The notes beneath the pieces are model-generated. The model did no database searches, was not told the origin of the DNA, and saw only the letters and a list, made by a program, of their open reading frames with translations. 5,526 bases of DNA, from contig JAFGNY010000048.1 of assembly GCA_016926765.1 (NCBI GenBank), forward strand, positions 1-5,526. Reading direction: 5' to 3'. The translations under genes and the position numbers were made by a program. Positions 1-5,526 of the stretch are shown here, in pieces (the first letter of the stretch is position 1; every line of letters starts with the position of its first letter). Origin of the DNA: Bacteroidales bacterium (GTDB lineage Bacteria > Bacteroidota > Bacteroidia > Bacteroidales > FEN-979).

Positions 1-1065
1 ATCCCCGGGCCAAACGAAATTACCACTTGTATCAAGTCGCGTAACATAGATTTTCTCAGAGACATCATAGGTCATAAAAATCGGGTTGTCGGAAGTAAGG
101 CCAAGATTGCCGCATTGCCTTATTGTCAGACTGTTGATAGGATAAACAACTTTGCCTGTGTTTGTGAACTGCCTGGCCCCCGAGGTTTTCAGGAATTTCT
201 GAACATATACCCCGTATACATTCTGATTGGGATCGCTGAATGTACAGAGAGACCAAACATAGGCCGACCCCGAAGCCTGATTGATATCGGTTTGCATCTG
301 ATAGTTATCATACGTACCTGTGGAGGTATTGAAATTTGAGCCGTTCATCCCCCAGGGAATGGTTCCCGCCGGGTTGATTCGTTGCAGGTATGAATTGAAT
401 CGATTCCCAACCGAAGCATAATAGCCGAAATAGGTTGTATCCTCCTCGGCGGCGATGGAATAATACCTGTAACCTGCCGTAGTAAGGTCGGATATCTGTA
501 AGGGAGCGTAGAGGGCCGACCCCGAATTATCAAACATCTGTGCATACAATGTAGTGTAGGGGCCGGTGACATATTTCTGGTAAACCACGGTAAATTTTCC
601 TGATGTATTTGCGATCACCTGACCACGGGTAGTATTGCTTGAACCTACAGTGATCGGTATCGGGGTTGCCCATGCCGTGGTTCCGCCGGTGGTGATCTTT
701 TGCAGGCTTAGGGTGTTGGTGCTCCCGTCAATCCATGCAACGGCTACCTCACCATTGCTCAGTGGAGCAGGATACGGGGCAAGACCCAAACCCAGGTCAA
801 TGCCATCGTCCCCCCATAACTTAGTCCCGTCCTGAGCAATTTTATAAATCACAGCCATCATGTCTGAGAAGGCCTCATACTGAAAGGCGATGATCAGGTT
901 ATTGTCTTCATCCACGCAGACATTGAACACGAACGTGGCTGAACCTGAGGTTTGATTGGAGACAAGGATGCCGTCGGGCCCTAAAAGTTTATAGCCGTTG
1001 GCATCAATCAATTGGGCTCTCATGTCGTAATTTCCGCTGTTTTGATGATAAAAGGCAACCCAGGT
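1..1065 (-). repeat. Seven degenerate protein-level repeats (propeller-like blades)
   Basis: Cores begin at residues 81 (AQLIDANGYKLLGPDG), 138 (YKIAQDGTKLWGDDG), 185 (LQKITTGGTTAWATP), 239 (AQMFDNSGSALYAPL), 291 (LQRINPAGTIPWGMNG), 352 (VQKFLKTSGARQF) and 405 (VTRLDTSGNFVWPGD). Spacings are 57, 47, 54, 52, 61 and 53 residues. The repeat is visible only in the protein; the DNA copies have diverged, so it is old. The pattern continues to the window edge, and more copies may follow. Confidence 0.6.
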
Positions 1066-1257
1066 CTTCCCGTCGGTTGTCGGAGCCGCTTGCATATCGG
1101 CCATGGGAAGACCGGAGATTTGGATGTTCACAGCAGTGTTTGGGTTCCATTGCGCCCGAAGCAAACCGGGTACAAGTGCAATAAGGGTGAAAACTGCAAG
1201 CACCGTAACACGATGCCCGAGTACGTTTTTCCCTGGATGTTGAACATTGGTTTTCAT
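1..1257 (-). CDS. Secreted protein with seven propeller-like repeats, C-terminus outside the window (partial)
   Basis: Reading leftward from the ATG at 1255-1257, the frame stays open for 419 codons to the window edge, so the stop and C-terminus are missing. Residues 1-35 form a signal peptide: a basic n-region with K10, H15 and R16, a hydrophobic core around 17-33, and a likely cut in LLRA|QW. The mature part has no Cys-rich or catalytic motif I recognise. It holds seven copies of a loose unit of 47-61 residues, each a hydrophobic strand (VAFY, IIAFQY, VAVAW, FTVVY, YFGYY and similar) followed by a [AL]Q-x-[ILF]-x(3)-G-x(3)-W-like core. This looks like a beta-propeller, as in many Bacteroidota surface proteins that end in a T9SS signal; such a signal would lie outside the window. 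A promoter-like element 20 bases upstream supports the start. The molecular function is unknown. That this is a real gene is well supported; the propeller fold is inferred. Confidence 0.9.
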   Translation of the reverse strand, partial: MKTNVQHPGKNVLGHRVTVLAVFTLIALVPGLLRAQWNPNTAVNIQISGLPMADMQAAPTTDGKTWVAFYHQNSGNYDMRAQLIDANGYKLLGPDGILVSNQTSGSATFVFNVCVDEDNNLIIAFQYEAFSDMMAVIYKIAQDGTKLWGDDGIDLGLGLAPYPAPLSNGEVAVAWIDGSTNTLSLQKITTGGTTAWATPIPITVGSSNTTRGQVIANTSGKFTVVYQKYVTGPYTTLYAQMFDNSGSALYAPLQISDLTTAGYRYYSIAAEEDTTYFGYYASVGNRFNSYLQRINPAGTIPWGMNGSNFNTSTGTYDNYQMQTDINQASGSAYVWSLCTFSDPNQNVYGVYVQKFLKTSGARQFTNTGKVVYPINSLTIRQCGNLGLTSDNPIFMTYDVSEKIYVTRLDTSGNFVWPGD

Positions 1258-1277
1258 GGGTAGATCATTTAAAAAGT

Positions 1278-1308
1278 TAAAGGTACATTTTGTTTGCCTG
1301 AAATAAAA
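1278..1308 (-). promoter_or_regulatory. Candidate Bacteroidota promoter of the repeat protein gene
   Basis: Read on the minus strand this is TTTT (1305-1308), 19 bases, then TACCTTTA (1278-1285). It compares with the TTTG / TAnnTTTG consensus of the Bacteroidota housekeeping sigma factor and misses one base in each element. The -7 element ends 20 bases before the start codon, which implies a very short leader. It lies in the 73-base gap after the upstream gene, so the downstream gene may be transcribed independently. Confidence 0.45.
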
Positions 1309-1330
1309 GGAGTGATCCCGGCAAGCTAAG

Positions 1331-2125
1331 TTACTGCACCACGATTTTTTTCAACTGACGCTGGGTTCCCGTCTCGAACTTCAGCAGGTACAATCCTGAT
1401 GCAAGGTCAACGGGACTGGTTATCGATTGGAACCCTCCCGGACGATTTCCACTGAACAGGGCGGAGGCCACCTCTCCCCGGAGAGAGATCACTTGGATAG
1501 TGACCGGTTCCGATTTGTAGGTGGTGAAGGTAACGGTGAGGTGGTCTTTCACAGGATTGGGAAAAACCGCCGGAGCATTTACCTGCAGATCGTTGATCCC
1601 CAATGTATTCTGCGTGACCACCATCGTAGTGGTTTTGGTGGTCAGCTGACCGATCGCGATGCTTCCGTAAAAGGTGATGGTCCCGACTCCCGGAGAGGGG
1701 GCGGTCCACTGGAACAACCAGCTCTTGGTGCTTCCTTCTTCCGCGAGCGTATGGGTGATGTATTTGTCAGACCCGACCAGTTTGCTGTCGGTGCCGGCGA
1801 TCAGTGTTCCGAGAAGGTAGCCTGAGCTGTTCATGGGAGAGATCTCAAATCCTTTGTTCCCTTCGCCAGTGGCTGTCACCAGAATGTTGTAGGTCACGCC
1901 CGGCTGGTAGCCTTCCGCCGGAATATCGGAAGTGATCATATCCGCTAACGGAGTGGCCGTCCCACCCATGCAGTGGGTACAGTTCTTTCCGTCGTAGGGA
2001 GAATTGGTATACCCCGGGGGCGCTCCAACGGGATAATCCGAATTGTCGCCTCCTCCAAACCCGGCCATCATAAAAACGAATGCGACAGCCGTAGCTGTTA
2101 AGAAAACTGAGTAGAGATTTTTCAT
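1331..2125 (-). CDS. Secreted choice-of-anchor V-like protein with T9SS type A C-terminal sorting domain
   Basis: This is a 264-residue exported protein of unknown molecular function. Residues 1 to about 22 are a signal peptide (MKNLYSVFL, then a hydrophobic stretch). Residues about 34-153 match the choice-of-anchor V / Reeler-like pattern: GAPPGYT, a CxxC pair at 49-52, IPAEGYQPGVTYNI, KGFEISPMN, and WTAPSPGVGTITFYG. Residues about 184-264 are a T9SS type A sorting domain: FPNPVKDHLTV near the start, then DLASGLYLLKF and a basic end KKIVVQ. In this family type the C-terminal domain directs transport across the outer membrane and is then removed. An in-frame ATG at 2171-2173 would give a 280-residue form, but the signal peptide begins at the ATG at 2123-2125 and a promoter-like element lies between the two, so I chose the shorter form. 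The usual CxxCH is CTHCM here. The family call is from remembered pattern, not a search. Confidence 0.92.
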   Translation of the reverse strand: MKNLYSVFLTATAVAFVFMMAGFGGGDNSDYPVGAPPGYTNSPYDGKNCTHCMGGTATPLADMITSDIPAEGYQPGVTYNILVTATGEGNKGFEISPMNSSGYLLGTLIAGTDSKLVGSDKYITHTLAEEGSTKSWLFQWTAPSPGVGTITFYGSIAIGQLTTKTTTMVVTQNTLGINDLQVNAPAVFPNPVKDHLTVTFTTYKSEPVTIQVISLRGEVASALFSGNRPGGFQSITSPVDLASGLYLLKFETGTQRQLKKIVVQ

Positions 2126-2252
2126 CGTTCCTGTTTTGCGGGTAAAGTTAATATTTCCGATTCGGATTGCCAAATTTACAATTGCCGGTAGTTTCTCCTG
2201 CTATGAACATTTCCCAGGATGTTTTTTGTAATTTGGCTGAAATTTTTCCCTC
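2126..2252. other. Divergent intergenic region between secreted protein gene and phosphatase gene
   Basis: This 127-base stretch carries the start-side signals of two divergent genes. The leftward promoter is clear (2143-2174). For the rightward phosphatase gene only a poor -7-like GTAATTTG (2228-2235) is present, 17 bases before the ATG, with no good -33 element. No inverted repeat suitable as an operator was seen. Confidence 0.5.
2143..2174 (-). promoter_or_regulatory. Candidate Bacteroidota promoter of the anchor-V-like gene
   Basis: On the minus strand, TTTG (2171-2174), 20 bases, then TAACTTTA (2143-2150). The -33 element is perfect and the -7 element misses only the last base. It ends 17 bases before the ATG at 2125. 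Because the element overlaps the longer possible reading frame, it also argues that translation starts at 2125 and not 2173. Confidence 0.6.
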
Positions 2253-3923
2253 ATGAAGCGTCATTTCCTGATCAGTGTTCTTTTTTTTGTATTCTCTGTC
2301 AGCCTCTATCCTCAGGAGAAAATCAAAAACCTCATCCTGATGATCCCCGACGGAACCAGCAGCAGCATTTTATCCCTTGCCCGATGGTATAAGTTCGGTG
2401 TGTGTGCCGCCGACAACTGCCGCCTGGCGATTGATCCGCATCTTTGCGGGCTGGTATCCACTTACAATTCCGACTCCCCTATCGGGGACTCCGCACCCAC
2501 GGGAAGCACCTATGCTACCGGCCACCTCTCCAACACCGGGTTCGTGGCCACCTATCCCGTGTCCTCAGGGGCCGGCAGGGACCTGATCCGGGTGGACCCG
2601 CTGAAGGCCTACCACCCCATGTTTACCATCCTCGAAGCGACGCAACTGCAAGGGAAATCGACGGGACTGGTGGTCACCTGCGAATTCCCCCATGCCACAC
2701 CGGCCGACTTCTCAGCCCATACCCCTAACCGGGAAGACAAAGAGGGGATCGCCATCCAGATGGTGCACAACCATCTCGACGTACTATTCGGCGGAGGGAT
2801 GCAGTACCTTGACCCGGTGAGGAGGGCAGACGGGAGGGACCTGCTGAATGAACTTCGCCTCCGCAACTATACACTGGCATCCACCGTTGAACAATTCCAG
2901 TCGCTGACCCCGGCCGATACGCCGGTGTATGGGATTTTCGCTGAAAAAGACCTTCCCTACGATCTCGACAGGGATCCCACTAAGGTGCCGTCGCTGGCCG
3001 AGATGACCAAGAAGGCCATTCAGATCCTTGCCCGGAATCCCAACGGTTTCTTCCTGATGGTGGAGGGAAGCAAGATCGACTGGGCTGCCCATGCCAACGA
3101 TGCGACGGGGATCATCACCGAATACCTGGCCTTTGATGAGGCGGTGAAAGAGGCCATCGATTTTGCCAACCGCGACGGATACACCGCCGTGGTGGTGGCC
3201 CCCGATCATGGCAACAGCGGTATCAGTCTGGGCAACCGCCGTACCGAAGGGGATTACGACGAACTGCCGCTGAACGACCTGACCGGGCCGTTGCGGGCTT
3301 GCAAGCGCACGGCAGAAGGAATCGCCCGGCTGATCGGTGAAACCCCTTCGAACACCGGGAAGATCTTTTTTGATAATACCGGGATCAGGTTATCCTCAGA
3401 GCAAATACAGGCATTGATGGATGCAGACACCTCGACCAACATCAACTTGTTGCCCAGTGAAGTGGCCAGGCTCATCAGCGACAACACCTGCGTTGGATTC
3501 ACCACCCATGGCCACACAGGGGAAGATGTGATGCTGGCTGTTTACCATCCTGGCAATTACCGCCCTTCGGGTGTCTTAAAAAACGTTGATTTGAATCATT
3601 ACATGACCAGGATCCTGGGCATTCCGGATTTAGATTCCCTTACAAAAGCAAGGTTCTCTATTGATTCCGTGGCCCTGAAAGGGTTGGACTGGCAGATCAC
3701 CGAAGTGGATCGTGGCCGGAGACTGGTGATACGTTCAGAAAAAGAGAAGAATTTGCGGGCTGAGATTGAAGCATCAACAGATTACATTATAATCTTAAAA
3801 AAAGAGAAACCGGTTAAAAGGATCCCAATAGGTTCCCTTGCCATTTTTGTTGAACCGTTGCAACATTTTTTTATCCCGAAATTCCTTGGAGATATCCTGA
3901 AAGAAGAATTGCTTTACGAATAA
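2253..3923 (+). CDS. Secreted alkaline phosphatase (PhoA superfamily)
   Basis: A metal-dependent phosphomonoesterase that frees inorganic phosphate from organic phosphates outside the cytoplasm. Residues 1 to about 20 are a signal peptide (cut near LYP|QEK; Pro at -1 is unusual). No lipobox or T9SS domain is seen, so a periplasmic site is likely. Active-site residues, judged against E. coli PhoA, are all present: D33 in LMIPDG, nucleophile S80 in GDSAPTGST, H147 and T149 in PHATPADF, R160 in SAHTPNR (phosphate binding), E271 in MVEGSKIDWAAHAND together with D276 and H280, D318/H319 in APDHG, and H421 in HGHTGED. Residues about 330-415 form an insertion before the last metal ligand. Residues about 437-556 extend well past that ligand; the protein is 556 residues against about 470 for PhoA. 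The final quarter is poorer in GC than the middle. I see no PHO-box-like repeat upstream. The function is confident; substrate preference is unknown. Confidence 0.96.
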   Translation: MKRHFLISVLFFVFSVSLYPQEKIKNLILMIPDGTSSSILSLARWYKFGVCAADNCRLAIDPHLCGLVSTYNSDSPIGDSAPTGSTYATGHLSNTGFVATYPVSSGAGRDLIRVDPLKAYHPMFTILEATQLQGKSTGLVVTCEFPHATPADFSAHTPNREDKEGIAIQMVHNHLDVLFGGGMQYLDPVRRADGRDLLNELRLRNYTLASTVEQFQSLTPADTPVYGIFAEKDLPYDLDRDPTKVPSLAEMTKKAIQILARNPNGFFLMVEGSKIDWAAHANDATGIITEYLAFDEAVKEAIDFANRDGYTAVVVAPDHGNSGISLGNRRTEGDYDELPLNDLTGPLRACKRTAEGIARLIGETPSNTGKIFFDNTGIRLSSEQIQALMDADTSTNINLLPSEVARLISDNTCVGFTTHGHTGEDVMLAVYHPGNYRPSGVLKNVDLNHYMTRILGIPDLDSLTKARFSIDSVALKGLDWQITEVDRGRRLVIRSEKEKNLRAEIEASTDYIIILKKEKPVKRIPIGSLAIFVEPLQHFFIPKFLGDILKEELLYE

Positions 3924-3961
3924 TAACTTCCTGCAAAGTTCGTTTTATTTAGAATTAGTCT

Positions 3962-3969
3962 TATTTTTG
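3962..3969 (+). promoter_or_regulatory. Candidate -7 element upstream of the pirin gene
   Basis: TATTTTTG matches TAnnTTTG exactly and lies 28 bases before the pirin start codon, in the 74-base gap after the phosphatase stop. No good TTTG stands 19-21 bases further upstream, and the area is AT-rich, so a chance match is possible. A second, poorer candidate (TATTTTAC) follows at 3971-3978. Confidence 0.35.
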
Positions 3970-3997
3970 TATTTTACAAGATAGATATCAGGATATT

Positions 3998-4705
3998 ATG
4001 GAGTCAATAATATATAAATCAGAATCTCGGGGGCGGGGTGACTATGGTTGGCTCAAGACCAGGTACACCTTCAGTTTCGCGAGTTATCACGACCCTTTAC
4101 GGGTGCACTTTGGTGCCCTGAGAGTTTTAAATGACGACTGGATTGACGGAGGCAAAGGCTTTGATACTCACCCTCATGACAATATGGAGATTGTCACAAT
4201 CATGCTGCAAGGAGAGTTAAATCATCGTGACAGCATGGGGCATATGGAGATTCTTAAGCCCAATGAGGTACAGGTGATGACAGCCGGAAACGGTATTTTT
4301 CACTCCGAACGGAATAACCTTCTCGATACCCCGATAAAACTCTTTCAGATCTGGATATTTCCACGTGAACAAAATCTAAAACCCCGTTACGACCAGAAGT
4401 GGTTTGACCCGGAGGAGCGGAACAATAAGTGGCAAATGCTTGTTGCCCCTGATGAAGAGCCGGCACTGAGGATCAACCAGGATGCCTGGCTTTCAAGGGC
4501 AGCACTACAAAAAGGCAAACAGTTGACCTATGACCTGCATAGAGAGAAACAAGGTATCTTTCTGTTTGTCATCGAAGGATCTATTACATTTGGAGACGAG
4601 AAATTGAACATGCGTGATGGAGCAGGCATCCGGGATACCAAAGAAATCACTGTCGTGGCGAAAGAGGATAGTGATATCCTGTTGATTGAGGTTCCTTATT
4701 CGTGA
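3998..4705 (+). CDS. Pirin family protein (bicupin, YhhW-like)
   Basis: A 235-residue cytoplasmic bicupin with no signal peptide or membrane segment. Pirins bind one metal ion in the N-terminal cupin; E. coli YhhW and human pirin show quercetin dioxygenase activity in vitro, while the natural role in most bacteria is unknown. The metal ligands are visible as H58 and H60 in GFDTHPHDNMEIVT and H102 and E104 in GIFHSERN, at almost the same positions as in YhhW. The N-terminal cupin spans about 15-125 and the C-terminal cupin about 145-232 (GIFLFVIEGSITF and the following strands). Length is normal (YhhW has about 231). The start ATG is followed directly by a conserved-looking N-terminus. It follows the phosphatase in the same direction, with a separate -7-like element. 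The family is clear; the substrate is not. Confidence 0.96.
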   Translation: MESIIYKSESRGRGDYGWLKTRYTFSFASYHDPLRVHFGALRVLNDDWIDGGKGFDTHPHDNMEIVTIMLQGELNHRDSMGHMEILKPNEVQVMTAGNGIFHSERNNLLDTPIKLFQIWIFPREQNLKPRYDQKWFDPEERNNKWQMLVAPDEEPALRINQDAWLSRAALQKGKQLTYDLHREKQGIFLFVIEGSITFGDEKLNMRDGAGIRDTKEITVVAKEDSDILLIEVPYS

Positions 4706-4711
4706 GACGTG

Positions 4712-4744
4712 GTTGTAACAGGGACGTTTATCTTTATAACTTTG
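4712..4744 (+). promoter_or_regulatory. Candidate Bacteroidota promoter of the LytTR remnant
   Basis: GTTG (4712-4715), 21 bases, then TAACTTTG (4737-4744), an exact match to TAnnTTTG. It ends 25 bases before the ATG at 4770. The promoter-like element appears intact although the gene behind it is broken, so transcription could continue and perhaps read into mtgA. Confidence 0.55.
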
Positions 4745-4769
4745 CCCAGTTCTTTAACTCTGATCTGTG

Positions 4770-5119
4770 ATGCTGGACTATCTCAGACAAAGCTATCCTA
4801 TGATTGAAAACCGGTGGAGAATCATTCTTCCCATCAGTTTATTCATCACTCTCTTCATGATTATTTTTCAGCCCTTTGGCCTGGCGGACTATGAAGGATC
4901 TGATAAACTATTGTTGTTGGCCGGGTACGGGATGGTCACATTCATGGTGCTCTGTTTCAACATGTTTCTGATCCCGGCTCGCTTATCCTTCTGGCCTCAG
5001 ACAATGGCAAAGATGAAATCCAACTTTCAGTAGCGGATCTTTTTCTATTGGAAAAAACGCTATGCGAAGGTTCGTATGACAGAGGAACCGGAAGAATAAA
5101 AATAGCGAACCGGGGAAAC
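4770..5119 (+). pseudogene. Broken membrane-anchored LytTR-type transcriptional regulator
   Basis: The first 70 codons from the ATG at 4770 (a GTG lies just before it) encode the first half of a membrane domain: TM1 about 16-36, ending in FQPFGLADYEG, and TM2 about 46-69, GYGMVTFMVLCFNMFLIP. Such domains precede a LytTR DNA-binding domain in many Bacteroidota regulators. The frame then ends at a TAG (5031-5033). In the +2 frame from 4982 the DNA encodes SDNGKDEIQLSVADL, which resembles the start of a LytTR domain, and the original frame after the TAG encodes FFYWKKRYAKVRM (5040-5078), which resembles its next strands. Missing are TM3, TM4, the linker and most of the DNA-binding domain (helix and C-terminal strands). 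I infer an internal deletion of about a hundred or more codons plus later frame damage. An 87-residue two-TM protein could still be made, but probably has no regulator function. The right boundary is approximate. Confidence 0.7.
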
Positions 5120-5201
5120 TGAGTGGAGGGGAAAGCAAAAAAAGCAGTAAAATTTCCTTATCTTGCGTAGTTGATTTATTAGTATCCAACTCCTTCTCGT
5201 C

Positions 5202-5526
5202 ATGCATCAATTCCGAAAAAGGCTCTTCCGGATTCTCCTCTACCTGCTCATCGTTTTTTTCGGCTCCTCTTTTTTCTTTGTCCTGCTGTTTAAATTCGTT
5301 CCACCTCCGATCACACCTCTGATGATCGTTAGATGGATGGAGAAACCTGTAAAAGGGCAAACACATACGTTGTATAAGGACTGGGTCCCACTCAGAAGGA
5401 TCTCCCCGAACATGCAGTTGGCCGTGGTGGCCTCGGAAGACAATCGTTTTCTTGAACACTTCGGATTTGACATGGAAGCGATTCAGGATGCGCAGGCGTA
5501 CAATGAAAAACAGAAAGGAAAACGGC
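5202..5526 (+). CDS. mtgA: Monofunctional biosynthetic peptidoglycan transglycosylase MtgA (N-terminal part)
   Basis: Polymerises lipid II into glycan strands at the outer face of the inner membrane, without a transpeptidase domain. The first 108 codons are in the window and the rest lies beyond the right edge. Residues 1-8 are basic and residues about 9-31 form the single N-terminal membrane anchor. The GT51 domain starts near 58 with YKDWVPLRRISPNMQLAV, followed by ASEDNRFLEHFGFD (77-90), in which E79 is the expected catalytic glutamate. The KQKGKR stretch at the edge fits the region just before the family's GASTI motif, which is not in view. The bifunctional class A penicillin-binding proteins share this motif, but the short N-terminus and the WVPL-ISPN pattern favour MtgA. 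The start ATG is the one directly before the basic and membrane segment. I see no strong promoter in 5120-5201; TATCTTG at 5159-5165 is a weak candidate. Confidence 0.93.
   Translation, partial: MHQFRKRLFRILLYLLIVFFGSSFFFVLLFKFVPPPITPLMIVRWMEKPVKGQTHTLYKDWVPLRRISPNMQLAVVASEDNRFLEHFGFDMEAIQDAQAYNEKQKGKR

Noticed and set aside
115..339. Short plus-strand open frames within 1-1263
   Set aside because: The minus strand carries one continuous 419-codon frame with signal peptide and repeats over this whole stretch, which explains them as shadows.
261..528. GCCGACCCCGAA occurring twice (near 262 and 515)
   Set aside because: Both copies encode a Ser-Gly-Ser-Ala stretch in the same protein but fall at different places relative to the repeat units; too short to be a DNA repeat of interest.
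1427..1825. A 132-codon plus-strand open frame, and other open frames opposite the secreted protein genes and the phosphatase
   Set aside because: They lie antisense to or out of frame with clear genes, have low-complexity Arg/Gly/Pro-rich translations and show no recognisable domain.
2228..2235. GTAATTTG as a promoter for the phosphatase gene
   Set aside because: It misses both leading bases of TAnnTTTG in register and has no -33 partner; listed only within the divergent region.
3925..3950. Possible terminator after the phosphatase gene: AACTT / AAGTT stem followed by a T-rich run
   Set aside because: The stem has only five AT-rich pairs and would be unstable; this region is AT-rich throughout.
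5159..5165. TATCTTG as a promoter for mtgA
   Set aside because: One base short of the consensus and without a convincing -33 element; mtgA may instead be read from the promoter at 4712-4744.
5168..5192. AGTTG / CAACT inverted repeat upstream of mtgA
   Set aside because: Five pairs around a long AT-rich loop; expected by chance and not followed by a T run.

Overview
The window looks like chromosomal DNA of a Bacteroidota member, with Bacteroidales or a related order as a weaker guess. The evidence is a type IX secretion (T9SS) type A sorting domain, a choice-of-anchor V-like secreted protein, a membrane-anchored LytTR-type regulator remnant, signal peptides followed by Gln, and upstream elements matching the Bacteroidota promoter consensus (TTTG about 20 bases before TAnnTTTG). 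No rRNA, tRNA, CRISPR array, insertion sequence or phage gene was found.

Layout. On the minus strand, 1-1257 is the N-terminal 419 codons of a large secreted protein that runs off the left edge; it carries seven propeller-like repeats. Upstream of it on the same strand lies a 264-residue secreted protein (1331-2125) with a choice-of-anchor V-like domain and a T9SS C-terminal signal. Each has its own promoter-like element. A 127-base divergent region (2126-2252) separates them from the plus-strand genes: a secreted alkaline phosphatase (2253-3923), a pirin-family cupin protein (3998-4705), a wrecked LytTR regulator gene (4770 to about 5119), and the start of the peptidoglycan transglycosylase gene mtgA (5202 to the right edge).

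How they fit together. The two minus-strand genes and the phosphatase all encode exported proteins: two are probably for the cell surface or outside, and the phosphatase is periplasmic or secreted. Pirin is cytoplasmic and MtgA acts at the inner membrane. The plus-strand genes share direction but have 64-96-base gaps and separate promoter-like elements, so they look like neighbouring single genes rather than one pathway operon.

No convincing undescribed multi-gene system is visible. The points most worth a second look are the internally deleted, frame-shifted LytTR gene, the seven-repeat secreted protein, the CxxCM variant in the anchor-V-like protein, and the AT-richer C-terminal extension of the phosphatase.
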